Below are positions 34,004-46,929 of a DNA stretch of 64,000 nucleotides, piece by piece. A model generated the notes under the pieces. The model was given only the letters and a program-made list of their open reading frames with translations, searched no databases and had not been told where the DNA came from. The DNA is from Pagrus major (lineage: Eukaryota; Chordata; Actinopteri; Spariformes; Sparidae). The DNA lies in assembly GCF_040436345.1 (NCBI RefSeq), contig NC_133223.1, positions 21,105,613-21,169,612 on the forward strand, in the 5' to 3' direction. The first letter of the stretch is position 1, and each line of letters begins with the position of its first letter. The position numbers and the translations under genes were made by a program.

Positions 34004-36971
34004 ATGGCGACACGCTGGGGAATATGCAGTGCAGGTAAAATTAGTCACGACTTCTCGGTGGCTTTACGGACCCTGACCTCTGAAGACCACCAGGTACAGT
34101 GCATTTAATGCAGCTAATGTAACGACACACACCTGCCAAAGTGTTACATGAAGGCTAAAGTGGGCTACTTTCCATAGGAAGCACGTAAACGCATCACAAA
34201 CTGCGTTTTTTACTGTGGGCACAGCTTGAGTAAATGAATGCTTCGTGTCTGAAATGAATAGTAATAAAAAGGTGGAGATATTTCCATCCTTACCTCAGAG
34301 GTTGACCTTCCTCATCGTGCCCTTTTGCAAAGCTCTTAATCCAAAATAAATATCAGACCGGTTTTACTGGAAACAGTCCAGAGAGGATGACTCTGCATTC
34401 AGAGTTTTGTCCATGGCTGCAGCAAACTATTCCCTGCACTCTCCACTCCTTTCCTTACAATGCAGTCCTTTACAATTGAATGTAACAAAGTACTTAAGTA
34501 CAATTTTGAGGTACTTTACTTGAGCATTTCAATTTTCTGCTTCTTCATACTTCCACTCCACACCATTTTGGAGGCAAATATTGTACTTTTTACTCCACTA
34601 CATTTATTTTATGACTTTTTAGTTACTAGTTTCTTTGCAGAATGTGTTCATTGATAGGCTATTACTTGTGATCTTTGACCAATCAGGTTACATTACATCA
34701 CCGATCACGTTGACTGAGACAGGGCTGCAGAGAAAGGATGCTGCATCAGAGCCTAAGTTTAAATTTAAATGAAAATGTTATCAACCCACACAAAAAACAC
34801 TGATGCAATGATAATTAAAAAAATAGAATATCAATGTCTTAATTTGTTGGACACTACTGTCACTTTTGTACCTTTATCAGCATTAGCATTTGAGCCGGAA
34901 GTACAGAAACTTGACGTCAATAAGATAAGATAAGACATTCACTTGTTAGAGCAGCTCAAGAGTCATAAGCAGATGGAGAAACAGCGATTCAGCGATGATA
35001 AAAAATGAAACAAGACAAAAATAAGATAAAATAGAATGATAGAAGAATAAAGTAAATATAGTAATAATAAAAACTATGTCCACTTTTTTCTTCTGAGTGA
35101 AATCATCTTCCTTTTTACTCATTTGAGAAATGATTCTCGCTTCTGTGTTTCATTAGCTGACAGATTTCTCCTAAACTGTCATTTATATTTAAAGTTTGGT
35201 AAATATTCATTCAACATAAATCCCCCCACATGAGTGCTTAACAAAAACAAAACTGTTCCCTTCATCCTCAGATAGTGGCGGTTGCAGCGAGGGACCTGCA
35301 GCATGCTGAAGAATTTGCCAAAAAGCACAGCATCCCTCGAGCATATGGAAGTTACGATGAGTTGGCAAAAGATCCAGACGTTGGTGGGCTCTTGTGTCAG
35401 CATATGGCACAATGTTCTGGTCTAAATCGAATCAACGTCTAGTCAGCTGAAGCGACTTGAGGCCTGTTAATTAATCATAACGAGCTACAAGAATGCCAGT
35501 CCTAAGTGGACTGTGAATTCCAGACTTATTGGATAATTGAAGGATTAAATTGTGTTTCTAAACACTAGTCTCTCTCTCTCTAGATGTGGTCTACATCGGC
35601 ACCATCCATCCTCACCACCTGAGTGCTGGCAAGCTCTTTATGAAGTCCAAAAAGAATGTGCTGATTGAGAAGCCCCTGGCCATGAATTCAAGGGAGGTGC
35701 AGGAACTCATCACTGCGGCCGAAAAACACAACGTGTTTCTCATGGAGGTAACCTTTTTTCCGACCAAAATCACTTTTACCATTCCCCAGATATCTGTTCA
35801 AACCATTCCATGTCTCCTTTCAGGCAATTTGGACACGTTTCTTTCCCGCGTCACTTGAAGTGAGGAGGCTACTGAGTGGGGGTGACGTGGGCGATGTCCA
35901 GATGGTGAGGGCCGACCTGGGAGCTCCACTCACCCACATCTCTCGCCTGGCTGAGAGGAAAATGGGAGGCGGGGCACTGCTGGACCTGGGCATCTACTGT
36001 CTGCAGTTCGTCTTCATGGTTTTTAATGGAGAGAGGCCTGAGTCCATCCAAGCCACGGGGCATTGCATAGACACAGGTGACTGTCTCAAGGAAGTCAATT
36101 TACCATGCGAATATTTTAGTAAAGTTATATTATTTGATGGGATATTCAGTAATTGAAAACCTGGATAAAACTCTTGTTATCAAAGTTCTCTGTACATCTT
36201 TTACCCAGGCGTTGATGGAACAGCAGTTTTGGTCCTGAAGTTCTCCGGCAACAGACTGGCCGTTTGCACTTGTTCAATCACCATGATGCTGACCAATGAT
36301 GCGGTTATCACTGGGACCAAAGGCGCCATTAAGGTACCAGGAGCTAGGCGATTAATCGGTGCAGCTCTACTATTAATACATAGATCCAGGCTCAATAGCT
36401 TAATTAACTAATGACTGAATTTACTTGATTTACATAATCCTAACCAGTCAAAGCAAGAGGTTACTGTTGTGGCTGTTCCTCCATATTTAATGCTCCACAT
36501 AGAAAATACACCAGCAAACCAAGGAATGCAAAATATCAACTTCAAGTGTTAATCCCTTAGCATAAATGGCTCTCACACTTCATGCAAAGTGACTTACACG
36601 ACACTAATTTCCACATCAGGTACCTGACCATATGTGGTGCCCCACAGCCTTGGAGGTGAATGGGAAAGAGATGCAGTTCCCCCTGCCAGAGGCTGACATG
36701 ACACTAAACTTTACCAACAGCACGGGTCTACGATATGAAGCTGAGGAGGTCCGCCACTGTCTGCAGAAAGGTAAAAAGTTGCTCTCATGCATAAAAATTA
36801 AGCATCATGGCATCATCTCATGTGGTGTCGTTGTCTGTGCCTGCTTGCTCCCCTCCAGGACTGAAGGAGAGTCCAGGGATGCCATGGGCTCACTCCAGCC
36901 TGATAGCAGAGGTCATAGACGAGGCCAGAAGACAACTGGGAGTGACATATGACCAAGACAGCATCCAGTGA
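34004..36971 (+). CDS. dhdh: trans-1,2-dihydrobenzene-1,2-diol dehydrogenase (dimeric dihydrodiol dehydrogenase), complete
   Basis: NADP-dependent cytosolic oxidoreductase of the Gfo/Idh/MocA family that oxidises trans-dihydrodiols and some sugars. Seven exons: 34004-34093, 35272-35383, 35584-35747, 35824-36076, 36209-36333, 36620-36770 and 36859-36971. All are GT-AG and in phase, giving 335 residues against about 334 in mammals. The N-terminal Rossmann segment starts [14 protein letters not shown]. The EKP motif puts the catalytic Lys at residue 97 (LIEKP), and [10 protein letters not shown] puts the catalytic Tyr at residue 180, the same numbers as in the mammalian enzyme. [18 protein letters not shown] matches the C-terminal beta-sheet domain. 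The ATG at 34004 is the only one that gives the conserved start. No damage seen. Confidence 0.95.
34094..35271 (+). other. dhdh: dhdh intron 1
   Basis: Holds the dispersed repeat at 34480-34670 and AT-rich unique sequence. No other feature recognised. Confidence 0.8.
34480..34670 (+). repeat. dispersed repeat with acttnaagtac phrases
   Basis: Begins GTAACAAAGTACTTAAGTAC and includes CTTTACTTGAGCATTTCAAT and TTTTTACTCCACTACATTTA, hallmark phrases of a common fish repeat. The same sequence occurs in reverse at about 12330-12490. Confidence 0.65.
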
Positions 36972-37295
36972 AGCACACCTGTACCTCAACATGCAGAATG
37001 GCGGACTCTGAATCAAGTTTCCTATTGAATTCAGGGCACGTGGGATTATTGTAGATGTTCGGGTGAAGCTTGGACATTTTTGTGTGTCTGCGTGCGTGTG
37101 CGTTGAATAATTGCACGATAGCAGAGCCTAAAACCAGAAAATGTACCATTAACTTTAATATTTGTGTGTGCTTTTGTAAAAATGTCTTCTGTGGGGGGAA
37201 AAAAAGCCTGCTAAGATTGTAATGGTAACCTCCATTTATTAATTTTCAAGTATTTTGTACAAATGTCATAGTCTCTCTTGGCTGTTTTGTAAGGA

Positions 37296-37301
37296 AATAA
37301 A
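37296..37301 (+). terminator. poly(A) signal AATAAA of dhdh
   Basis: Canonical hexamer 325 bases after the dhdh stop, with GT-rich sequence following. The next gene starts about 280 bases later. Confidence 0.65.
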
Positions 37302-37516
37302 CTCAAATGAAGATCTAGCTCTGTTTTGTCAAGCTTTTAGACTAAAATATGTGTATGTAAATAAATAGTACACTTGTTTATTAATTCTAGTCTTCACAAT
37401 GTATTAACAATCTTGAATAATTTGTCAAAAATACATGACAAATATGTTTATAAACCTTACTAAACAAAAATACCTGGGGACTCTGGATAATCACTGCTGG
37501 CTGCGTGTCACTGCTA

Positions 37517-37529
37517 GTTGCCCGGCAAC
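37517..37529. promoter_or_regulatory. RFX X-box-like palindrome in pofut2 promoter
   Basis: GTTGCCCGGCAAC is two perfect RFX half-sites (GTTGCC and GGCAAC) with a one-base spacer, within the accepted 0-3 base spacing. It lies 49-61 bases upstream of the pofut2 start codon. Confidence 0.6.
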
Positions 37530-37577
37530 TGCTCAGACGCTTTTTACTCCTCCGGAAGTGCGTGGCTCTGAGGAAAT

Positions 37578-40500
37578 ATGGCGCACAGAGCAGTGCATAT
37601 ACCAGTGGTGTTTATTGCTTCAATCTATTCTTTTACTTCATTCTGTTTGTTTATTTTCGTCGCTTTCGCAGCACTTGAAGCGGCAAACGCCGACAATGTG
37701 TTCAGTGCGAGTCAAACGGCCACTGTGTCCATCGCCGCCGCCAGAGATCTGCGGTGAGTTTACTGACATGTGAAGTTACTGTTAGCTAGCTGCTGTGCGC
37801 TAAGTTGCTAACGTGAGGTCGGTTACAGTTATTCGTCTTTGTTTCAACTGTAAAGGTCTCTTTTATTTGTGAGGTAGTGCTTCAGGTTACACTCTCACTC
37901 TTTCATAGCCGTGTTTTAATCCCGTTTGCCAGGCTCGACTGCTTCTGTGGATAAGCCCTGCAGAGTGAGGTGAAGATGCACCTGACTCCATTCCAAAAAT
38001 TGCCAATTTAATGATTTCTGGCGCATTAAAGCCATACCCTCTTTGTCAGACTATCACCTAATATAATTTTCCAAACGCTATTGTATTGTAGTAGATTTCG
38101 GCTCTAAGTTGGTTGATTTGTCAGCACTCTATTGTTATACAGTCTCGTTTTTCTGCCCTTTTATAACGGTGCTAATTGTAAAAAGGACAGAAACGTTTTG
38201 TGTGTTTTCAAGGGTTGATTCTGTAAAAATTGGTGGTTATGAAGAGATTACGGACAAAAATGTTTAAATTATAGCATGATTTAGCGTTAGTTAAGGAATA
38301 TATATGTATGGATGGGTATTTGTTATGCATGGTTGTACTTGTACATACTGATCCAGCAGCTTGCAGATGCCTCCGCACATCAACTTTCAGTGTCATAAAT
38401 GTGTATTACCAAAGTGTTGCATTTTCAACAAGAATTTCCACCATGCATTTCTTGATCGTAAGATTTAAAGAATGTGATCATGGTGCAACAACATGTGTGT
38501 TCTGCCGTATGACAAAAATGAATAGTACAGCTGCAAATGGGACCACTTAACTTCAAAACACCACAACAGTATACAACTAGTGTAATGAGATGTCTGACTC
38601 TCCTCTTTGTATATCCTGTCATGTCACTATTTTGTTGTTGTGATGCTCCTGCATGACTATTACCGGTTGAACAGTTGCCACCAACAACAAATCACCTCTG
38701 AAATGTTGGTACAGGATGTGAACTGTCTGCAGAGTTAAAGGCTAGATTACATAAACCATTCACATTTACTCAAACCCTAAGCAAGAAAGAATAGACTCCT
38801 ACAATGCTTGTAGGTCACTGAGTAAGAATAATTCAGCTGCAATATGACAAATACAGCCCTGCTTTTGTTGACAGATGAATCTTGACATTTTAAATGGGAT
38901 CACTGGATGATTTATTACCAAATGCGGTAGGTTTGATGCATTGTGAAGACAGCTATCGTTTTTGTTTTCACTGACCAATGAACTTGCTGTTGCCTTTTCC
39001 CATCTACGGTTTTCCATCTCATGTCCTCTCTCATCACCTCAGGTACCTTTTGTATGACGTGAATCCCCCGGAGGGTTTCAACCTGCGGAGAGATGTCTAT
39101 ATCCGCATGGCCTCCCTGGTGAAGACTTTGAGGAAGGAGGGGGATGACTGGGTGTTGGTGCTTCCCCCATGGGGTCGCCTGTACCACTGGCACAGCCCCA
39201 ACATCCACCAGATCCGCATCCCGTGGGGAGAGTTCTTCAGCCTCACCAGCCTGCAGGCCAATGTGCCCGTCATTGAGTATGAGGAATTCATTGCTGGTGA
39301 GCTTTTAATTTACAGACTATTTATAAAGCTGTTTATACTTTAATAATCATAGATCTTTTTCACTATGCAAGTGTTACCACTTTCTACTTAGCTGTTAGAA
39401 CAGATTGCTACTTAGCTCCATTAAAGTGTGTCAAAGCGAAAACACCCACTGAGTGTGTTTTCTTCCTCCCTCGGGTCTAGAGAACGGAGGCCCATTCATA
39501 GACCAGGTTCTGGTCTTGCAAAACTACGCAGAGGGATGGACTGATGGGAAATGGGAGGAAAAAGTTGACAGGCGACCTTGCATTGACAAGTTGATGTACA
39601 CCAAAGATAAACAGGGCTACTACAGGTAAAGCAACACAATGCACAAAACCCATGATAGCAATTTCAGCGGCAAAGTGTAAAAAAATAAAACCAGTTTCTA
39701 GTATAGAGTTTATGTTGTGGCTATGTATCTTTTCTAAAATGTCTTAGTTGTGGTGATGCTGATGTTTTCTGTCATGCTTTTTATCTGTCGTTCCTCCGTT
39801 AATCTTCAGTGCCAAAGAAAATGAATTGTAATTACAGTAAAATAACTCATTAGACCTCCTTCAGGCAGTGATGGATCACATTTACAGTATTTAATGATAT
39901 CTCTGGCTTCCTGCTTGCACATCTCTCTCCCGTCAGTTCATCATCAACTGATTTATCTGGTTTGTGTTTCCAAGGGGCTGGTTTTGGGGCTACGAGGAGA
40001 CGAGAGCTCGAAATGTAACATGTATATCAGCCCAGGGCCATGCGTCCATCATGGCCCCAGTTCTTCAGAAAAACATCACAGTGACGTGAGTTTACAGAGC
40101 AACATGACTACACACATACATACTGCACACACACACATTGTGTTGACTTCTGTCAAGCACCAGTGGTTGGTAAAATTAGTCTGTGGCAGATAAATCAATA
40201 TTAACACGAACAGTTTTATTGAGCCTGATGATTATTATTCAACTTTATCCCTTTAACAGATAATGTTTGATAGTTTAAAACTAGAATAATAAAACAAGAA
40301 TTAAGCATAAATGCTTTAAAAGACAGTGGAGTGGCAGATTCTTCTATTTGTTGGAAGCTGAAATATGATCTGACGTGATTCTTCCTTCAGTGTGATATTA
40401 CTCGGTTTGTTCCCTCAGATCATGTGAACTTCTGTGTTCCCTACTATTTTGCAGATCAGTCATGCTTGACCGAGCAGAGACACTCCTCCATGATCACTAT

Positions 40501-42906
40501 GCTGGGAAGGATTACTGGGATGTAAGTCAATCCTTTCTTATCACCTTGATTATATTACTGTCTGTAATGTGATGTGGTTGTCTCTGCCATTATCTTTGTT
40601 CCATGTAGACTCGCCGCAGTATGGTTTTTGCCAAGCACCTGAGAATCATTGGCGACAACTTCAGAGCAAAGTACCTGAACTCCACAGATGACAGAGACTA
40701 CACGGTTTACAGTGAGGACTGGACCCGCATGAAAGTGAGTTAGTGTATCAGATTGTGGCATGGTTATGTGATCATGCAGGTTGACTTAAGGCTGTGGAAA
40801 TGTACAGTGCAGTGTATGTGCAGCATTTAACATGTACTGTAAGCACTACCACTTTCCATATATCATATTATTTGTCATTGAAGTTCTGACTCTATGTATT
40901 TGATCATTCTTGGAATTTTTTGAGCTAATCACATCCGCAAATCAGACCAGATCACATCCTTTACTGCTCAATCGATAAAAAATATTTTCCACAAATCTTT
41001 TCAGTTATTCATCTTCCATTAAATCATCTATGTATATTTGTGCTGTTTGCGTCTGCGTTCGTTGATTTCGCAAATTGTATAGATTGACTTTCTGATCACT
41101 TATTTCTGAAAACAACCATTGATTTCAGCCTTTTGACGATCCAGTCATAAGTTGCAGGCTATACTGTAATTAAACAGTGGCCTGTTGTTTCTTAATTTAC
41201 TCCTCAGGCCAAGCTGGGCTCAGCTAAAGGTGGTCCATACCTGGGGGTCCACCTGCGCAGGAAGGACTTCATCTGGGGTCACAGAGAGGACGTCCCCAGC
41301 CTGAAGGGGTCAGTCAAAAAAATCCGCAGCTTGATGAAGAAGCACAAATTGGACAGAGTGTTTGTCGCAACAGATGCAGACGGGGAAGGTAATGACATAG
41401 CAGCACATTCAGAGTTGATTTACACTTTATATAGAGGATATAAATGATCGGGGATTTTGCAGCTCATGCAATTGTGTTTTGAAATTTGATTCAACTATTT
41501 TTTGTAAATTAAAAACTGGAAACATTTTGTGATTAAATCTATCTAAAGAATATAAACAAATAAATTATGATTCTGTAATAAGAAATCATCGTAGTAGTAA
41601 TAATATTAGTAAGTAGCCGTGGCATTTCGTTAAAAATCGTAGTCACTATAAACGCTCTTATAAACCTGTGTTATCCGTCTCATTTTTGTAGAATTGAAGG
41701 AGCTCAAAAAGTTGTTGCCAGAAATGGTGCGTTTTGAGCCGTCCACCGAGGACCTGGAGCTCCTTAAAGATGGAGGGGTGGCCATCATTGACCAGTGGAT
41801 ATGTGCACATGCAAGGTAAATTATCATTAATCATCATTATATGATTATTAACATAACAGTTTATCAGTAAGCTTATTGATATCAGACAATGATGTAGCAC
41901 ACATTTTAATGTTTATTTGTTAATTACAAGTGCTTAGCTGTGTTGTCTTTCATTTAAACCCAGGCCTTTTCTGTTTTTTACATCTGCGTTCTGCCCCATG
42001 TATGAATTTAACCTTGACTTTTCATCTGTCACCATTATCAGATCTGATTCATTTGTCTAATACTTCGGTTTATGACCACATACCTCCAAGTGACACCAAC
42101 AGTTTGGTGCTTATTAGCAACTGTTAGAATGCTGAAATGCTCAACTAAAATGGTGAACATGATAAACATTATACCGGCTTAACATCAGCATGTTAGCACT
42201 GTCATTGTGAATGAATGAATGAATGTTAGCATGTTGATGTTAGCATTTACCCTAAAGCACCATTGTGCCTTAGTTCTGCCTCCGAGAGCCACTAATGCTG
42301 CTGTATACCCTTATTGCGTTACCACATAAGACAATAAATTTGACAGACAAAACAAACAAACAAACAAACAAAAAAACAAAACAATGTGATGTCTTTTTTT
42401 TTCTGACAATACTATAAGATGTGAAGATTTGATCATTTGCACTATTTTGAGCAAAGACTTGAGCCAGAAGAAGTTTTATTGCTTATATTTTAAAAGAGGT
42501 AATTACTGAGAAAGAGTTCTTGCCAGTGACTGTGTTTCAACCCTTGGCCGACTTGAAAACAAAGAGAATTTTTCGTGCTCAATAACTCACCCATGGAAAA
42601 TATTTCAACTTGAAAAACTGGTCAGAGCAGCTTATGTACATACATTTTTTCTATTGAGTGTTACATGCTCATGTTATTTTCCAAGCTGCACATTCATTGC
42701 ATCGCTGTCCTCATTCCTATGTTTTTATTCATTCATGTCATTACTTTTTCAGATTCTTTATCGGAACATCAGTGTCCACTTTCTCTTTCCGGATCCATGA
42801 AGAGAGGGAGATCCTGGGCTTTGACCCCAAAACTACATACAATCGTTTCTGTGGGGACACTGAGAAAGAATGTGAACAGCCCACACACTGGAAAATAGTT
42901 TATTGA
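37578..42906 (+). CDS. pofut2: GDP-fucose protein O-fucosyltransferase 2, complete
   Basis: ER-lumenal enzyme that transfers fucose from GDP-fucose to Ser/Thr in folded thrombospondin type-1 repeats. Nine exons: 37578-37753, 39043-39296, 39481-39625, 39975-40085, 40455-40521, 40609-40734, 41208-41388, 41692-41815 and 42753-42906, with continuous phase, 445 residues (human about 429). Residues 1-38 are a hydrophobic signal sequence, longer than in mammals. [10 protein letters not shown] (63-72) contains the catalytic Glu at 69, corresponding to human Glu54. HLRRKDF (308-314) is the GDP-fucose-binding motif. [20 protein letters not shown] and the cysteine-rich C-terminus [15 protein letters not shown] are family hallmarks. 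It ends without a KDEL signal, as usual. Intact. Confidence 0.96.
37754..39042 (+). other. pofut2: pofut2 intron 1
   Basis: About 1.3 kb of AT-rich intron. No repeat or extra exon recognised. Confidence 0.8.
42130..42290. repeat. dispersed repeat with GCATGTTAGCA phrases in pofut2 intron 8
   Basis: Contains alternating ATCAGCATGTTAGCA and GTTAGCATGTTGATGTTAGC words plus three GAAT/GAATG units. This matches a common fish repeat built of GCTAACATGCTAAC words. It is followed at 42348-42384 by an (AAAC)n run. Confidence 0.6.
42348..42384. repeat. (CAAA)n microsatellite
   Basis: Imperfect CAAA tetranucleotide repeat, five or so clean units then A-rich variants. Confidence 0.85.
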
Positions 42907-43411
42907 TGTTACCTCTGACACAAGACACACACAAGTGCCAAAAGCAGTGGTAAAAGTGACATTCATTTGTATGGAATATACAAGATATTTTAAGTGTTTA
43001 ATGGTGTATTTTTTCACTTTTATGGTTTCAGAATTGTGCAATCAGGTCTGTAGTGACCACTGTGACTGAACCTTAAGCTCAAAAAGCCAAGAGTGGGTGG
43101 CCAAACAGGTGTTACTGTAACGTTCAACAAGTAAATCTGCAAATGTTTTGTATGTTGAACGTGGATCCTTCCTGTAATTTATGACATTTGTTACAAACAC
43201 CAGCATCACTGGTGAGAAAGAGTGTCTTATAATGTCTGCCACAAACGGTGTTGAATGGAAGTATTCTCAGTTTTACATTTTGTGAGATTCAAAGATGTTG
43301 AGCATCTTAACTTTACATATTCTTCTTGTTTTGTTTTAAAAAATGACACCACGTACGTATGAAGTAGCATTCAGAGGTCCTAAACATAGTATGGAGATCA
43401 TGCATTTTTAC

Positions 43412-43832
43412 TTAAAGGTACCCTGTGAGTAAACAAGTAAAGATGTGTTCAGTGGTGGACTCCAGTTGTATGCGGTGGCACACCAGCACATAGCAAGGGC
43501 ACTGGGAGGGCACCGTATTATGTTTCACCTACCACAGAGGCATCCAAGAAGGCACCATCGCAGCATTTCTTTTTCGAACATGGGGGCACTAGGGGGGCAT
43601 TGAACGCTGCCTTTTGTTTGCACCTTTCTTCATTTCTTTCATGTGTTACTGCCACTGTGCGGATTAGTAGATTAATATTAAATTGGCGAGAGGAAAGTTT
43701 ATTGTGTTGCCACGCTCGAGTGCACAGGCATATGTGTCCTTTGCACAAGATCCAAACAAAAAGGGGATCCGCTCACAAAAATCCTGCTCCACAGCACTAT
43801 TACTGGACAAAAGCCCCACAGGGTACCTTTAA
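43412..43832 (+). mobile_element. MITE-like element in the pofut2 3' UTR
   Basis: The ends TTAAAGGTACCCTGTG and CACAGGGTACCTTTAA are exact 16-base inverted repeats, 421 bases from end to end. The ends match a common teleost repeat. No transposase. It lies between the pofut2 stop (42906) and the first canonical poly(A) signal (44244), so it is probably transcribed with pofut2. Confidence 0.8.
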
Positions 43833-44243
43833 AATAACACATAACGACTTCATGCTCATGATTTGTCAAAAGGATGTGTATTTCAATGTTTGTGTGGAAT
43901 GACTTTCCTCCCTTATTTCATATTTTTATGCAGTGCCAGTATTAACATTTGTTACATGGGATTACATTATTAATGCTTAATACCTTCTCTTTAAACCACA
44001 GACTATACTGTATATTTGGCATCTATTATTATGGTGTTTTAGCTAATGTTGCTACCAATGAAAGAAATATAAATGCCATGAAGGAGCCACCGTGTCTTGT
44101 CAACACTATCCAGCCACTAAGCTGTTACCTTACAACACACCCTATTTTTTCCACTCGTGAGCATGCCCACGTTTTAAAATTTGTACGGTATGAGCATTGT
44201 CTCATGACTTGGTTTGTACAGTGGATGTGTAATTTTGGTGTTG

Positions 44244-44249
44244 AATAAA
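44244..44249 (+). terminator. candidate poly(A) signal AATAAA of pofut2
   Basis: Canonical hexamer 1.3 kb after the stop; an earlier weaker signal could also be used. Confidence 0.5.
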
Positions 44250-45434
44250 GGTTTTTGCCAGAGGTTAAACATGGCAGAAAACAGATGCGTGAAAATAAAA
44301 ACAAAGTTTTTGTTTGCTGTGCTGTGTGAGAGCCTTGAAATGATGATTAAAATGTTATTGTGTAAAGGTTGTTAGAGGTTATATCTTAGTCAGGCTTGTT
44401 AATTTACTAACTCAGCCCACGTTCCACCAGATGGGATGATCTGTGACTAAAAAACTTCAACTGACTTTCCATCAGCATGAGGGTGAGTAGATAATAACAG
44501 AATTTTCATTTTTGGGCAGAACAGCAGATATATGTTTTATTAAATTATCTATATATCTCTTTGTATGCTTTATATGGGGAAGTAATAGCAGCAAGACCTG
44601 TGATTGACCCTTGAGCAGCTTGTTCAGCCTGATAAAATGACTCAAGTCAGAAGATTTGTGCCTCCTCCTTGCTATCATAATGGAAAACCAGTAGGACTAC
44701 ATTGATTGGACAATTCTTATTGATGCTTAAAAAAACAGTCAGGTGTCCGTTCACCTATGCTCTGTTTTGCCCAACCCTTTGTATTGGACACTGTTTTTTT
44801 TTTCTGATTGTGTCTGGTAATGGAAAGGTACTACATGAGCCACCTCACAGATGAATGTCAATCAGTTCAATCTCTGTGAGGAACAACATGTTCTGCTGTC
44901 ACGTCATTCAGCATTTTTTCAACAGTTTTTTGAGCATTCACACGTGAAGTGTGACACATTAACCTTTAATACGATAAAAGCATTTTTTTTTTTTGCCTTC
45001 AGTGCCTGAAATCTTGACCTCTTGCCAATAGTTTTGTATAAATGTGGCAACTGGGATTATATTTTTCTTAGGTTTTTTTATTTAATAAATCATATAGCCT
45101 ACTTTTGTTTGTTGCATTCTTATTCTCTGTCAGCATGACATGGATTTATTTTGTCTTTGTACTCTCAACATGGTCATATGATGTCTAGCGTCCAGAGAAT
45201 TCACCACATTGTTTTGACTGTTCCCTGCGGATCCCTCACACGATATTAGTGTGATTTCTCCCTGTGGAGAAGACTTCCCCAACAACACCTGACAAACTTG
45301 AATAACTGAGTGTGTAATGAGATGCTCAGTGATGCACTGTCCCCCCTAAATGAGTGTTTTTCTGTCTTGAGCAAGAAGGTTTTGTAACCTTTAAACAGGT
45401 CATTATGATCACAGATGAATCTTTTTCTCTTTTA

Positions 45435-45640
45435 AAGGAGCAATTTGTAAGATATGGGCAGAATTTTAGTTTAAAATATTAAGAAAAAGTCAACTAATAT
45501 TATCAACAGAGTGTAAAGAAACAACAGTGTTGATGTTATGTCAAAGACGTCTATGTATTGTGTTGCAAAGATGTCCACTGAAGTTAGCATGCTAACCAGC
45601 TAGCCCCGGCCCATCTTGTCTCATAATACCACTTTGTAAC
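45435..45640 (+). mobile_element. truncated MITE-like element, AAGGTGCAATATGTAAGA family
   Basis: Begins AAGGAGCAATTTGTAAGATA and shows the conserved inner tract (GTTGCAAAGATGTCCACTGA) and CATGCTAACCAGCTAG. The matching right end is not found, so this copy is 3'-truncated. Confidence 0.6.
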
Positions 45641-45981
45641 GGTCATAAATGACCAAAAAATACTCACAATATGTCAAGAAATGAAATACTCTTACTTTTA
45701 AGGAACGTTTAAGTGTTTATGAAACAGTCGTGATTCCTCTGATGATTATAAATGACCTGTAACAGCAAACATGACCATCAGCGAATAGACTGCTATCTTT
45801 ATATAGTTATTATCAATGCCAGTGCTCGGGTCCGATCACATATATCACATATAAAAATCACATATAAATACATTACCTCATCCATCTGTCACTCGCTTCT
45901 AAAACAAATGCACACGCTGCCGGCACCGCGAGCAAAGATCTTTACAGCAGCAGGCGCTGGTGTCGTAACGCTTTTGACAAA

Positions 45982-45998
45982 GGGGGGGGGGGGGGGGG
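45982..45998 (+). repeat. G17 homopolymer
   Basis: Seventeen consecutive G on plus. Such long G runs are rare and error-prone in assembly. Confidence 0.9.
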
Positions 45999-46929
45999 CG
46001 CTAGAATCAACAAAAACTGAAACAACTTTAAATCACTTTATCCAAGTTATCCAGATGTTGCCCTGGAGAAGACAGGCTGTACATAACAAATATTATATCA
46101 TTAACCACATAAAAAACCTCAACATTATACAATAGGTGATCATATAGTTGGCAATGGCGGGTCACTATAAATAAATATTTCAGTTACACTATAAAAGATG
46201 AAATAAAATCTTACTCATTAATGAATATATGCCTATTACACTGGAAAAAACTTCAAATAGAAGTAAAGAAATAATAAGTAGAAGGTGTTTTCTTGCTTGT
46301 AATAAATGAAAAATCTGTCAAATGTGAGTTTTCTCTATCTGAAATGCTACTTTCTAGGTGATTGTGTTTTGATATTAAGTACAATGAGATATTTTTTTTA
46401 CTAGAAATTAGACAAATACACTTGGTAAGATTTTGAGTTTTATGGTTCGTCCACACTGCAAAAAAGACTCAAACATACAGCGGGTGCCCCTTTTTTATTA
46501 TTCGGCCCCTGGTCCTCAAACATCCTGAGTCCGCCACTGCATCTAAATACATGTGTCTGTTTCTTGTCCAAAAATGTAATCACACTTATGATAAGACACA
46601 TTTCATTTCATTACAGTTAGCAAGTGGTCACTGTACTAGTGGGGAAGTGCTGTTGCATCCTATAATTGTCAGTTAATCATGCTTCCCCTCTTCTGCTTTG
46701 AACAGGTTGGACACGCCCTTTTCCCACACACTTACCTCCTCACACACACTTTCTCTCACACACACACACACACACACACGAACAGGTGGACCTGCTCACA
46801 GAAACGCTGCTGTCACGTTTAATCTTTGCTGTAAACTTTCCCGAGGAGGTTTTTTATTCTGTTGCAGTTTTTTTCGAGCGCGAATTTGTTCAGTTTTATT
46901 TCAGTAACCGACTGATGGAAAGGACGTCC

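Larger units (their letters stand above)
44250..46929. other. intergenic region between pofut2 and abca12
   Basis: No gene recognised. It contains a truncated MITE copy at 45435-45640, a G17 run (45982-45998) and, from about 46240 to 46466, a stretch ending CACTGCAAAAAAGACTC that resembles a common fish repeat. A short CA repeat lies at about 46757-46780. Confidence 0.55.
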
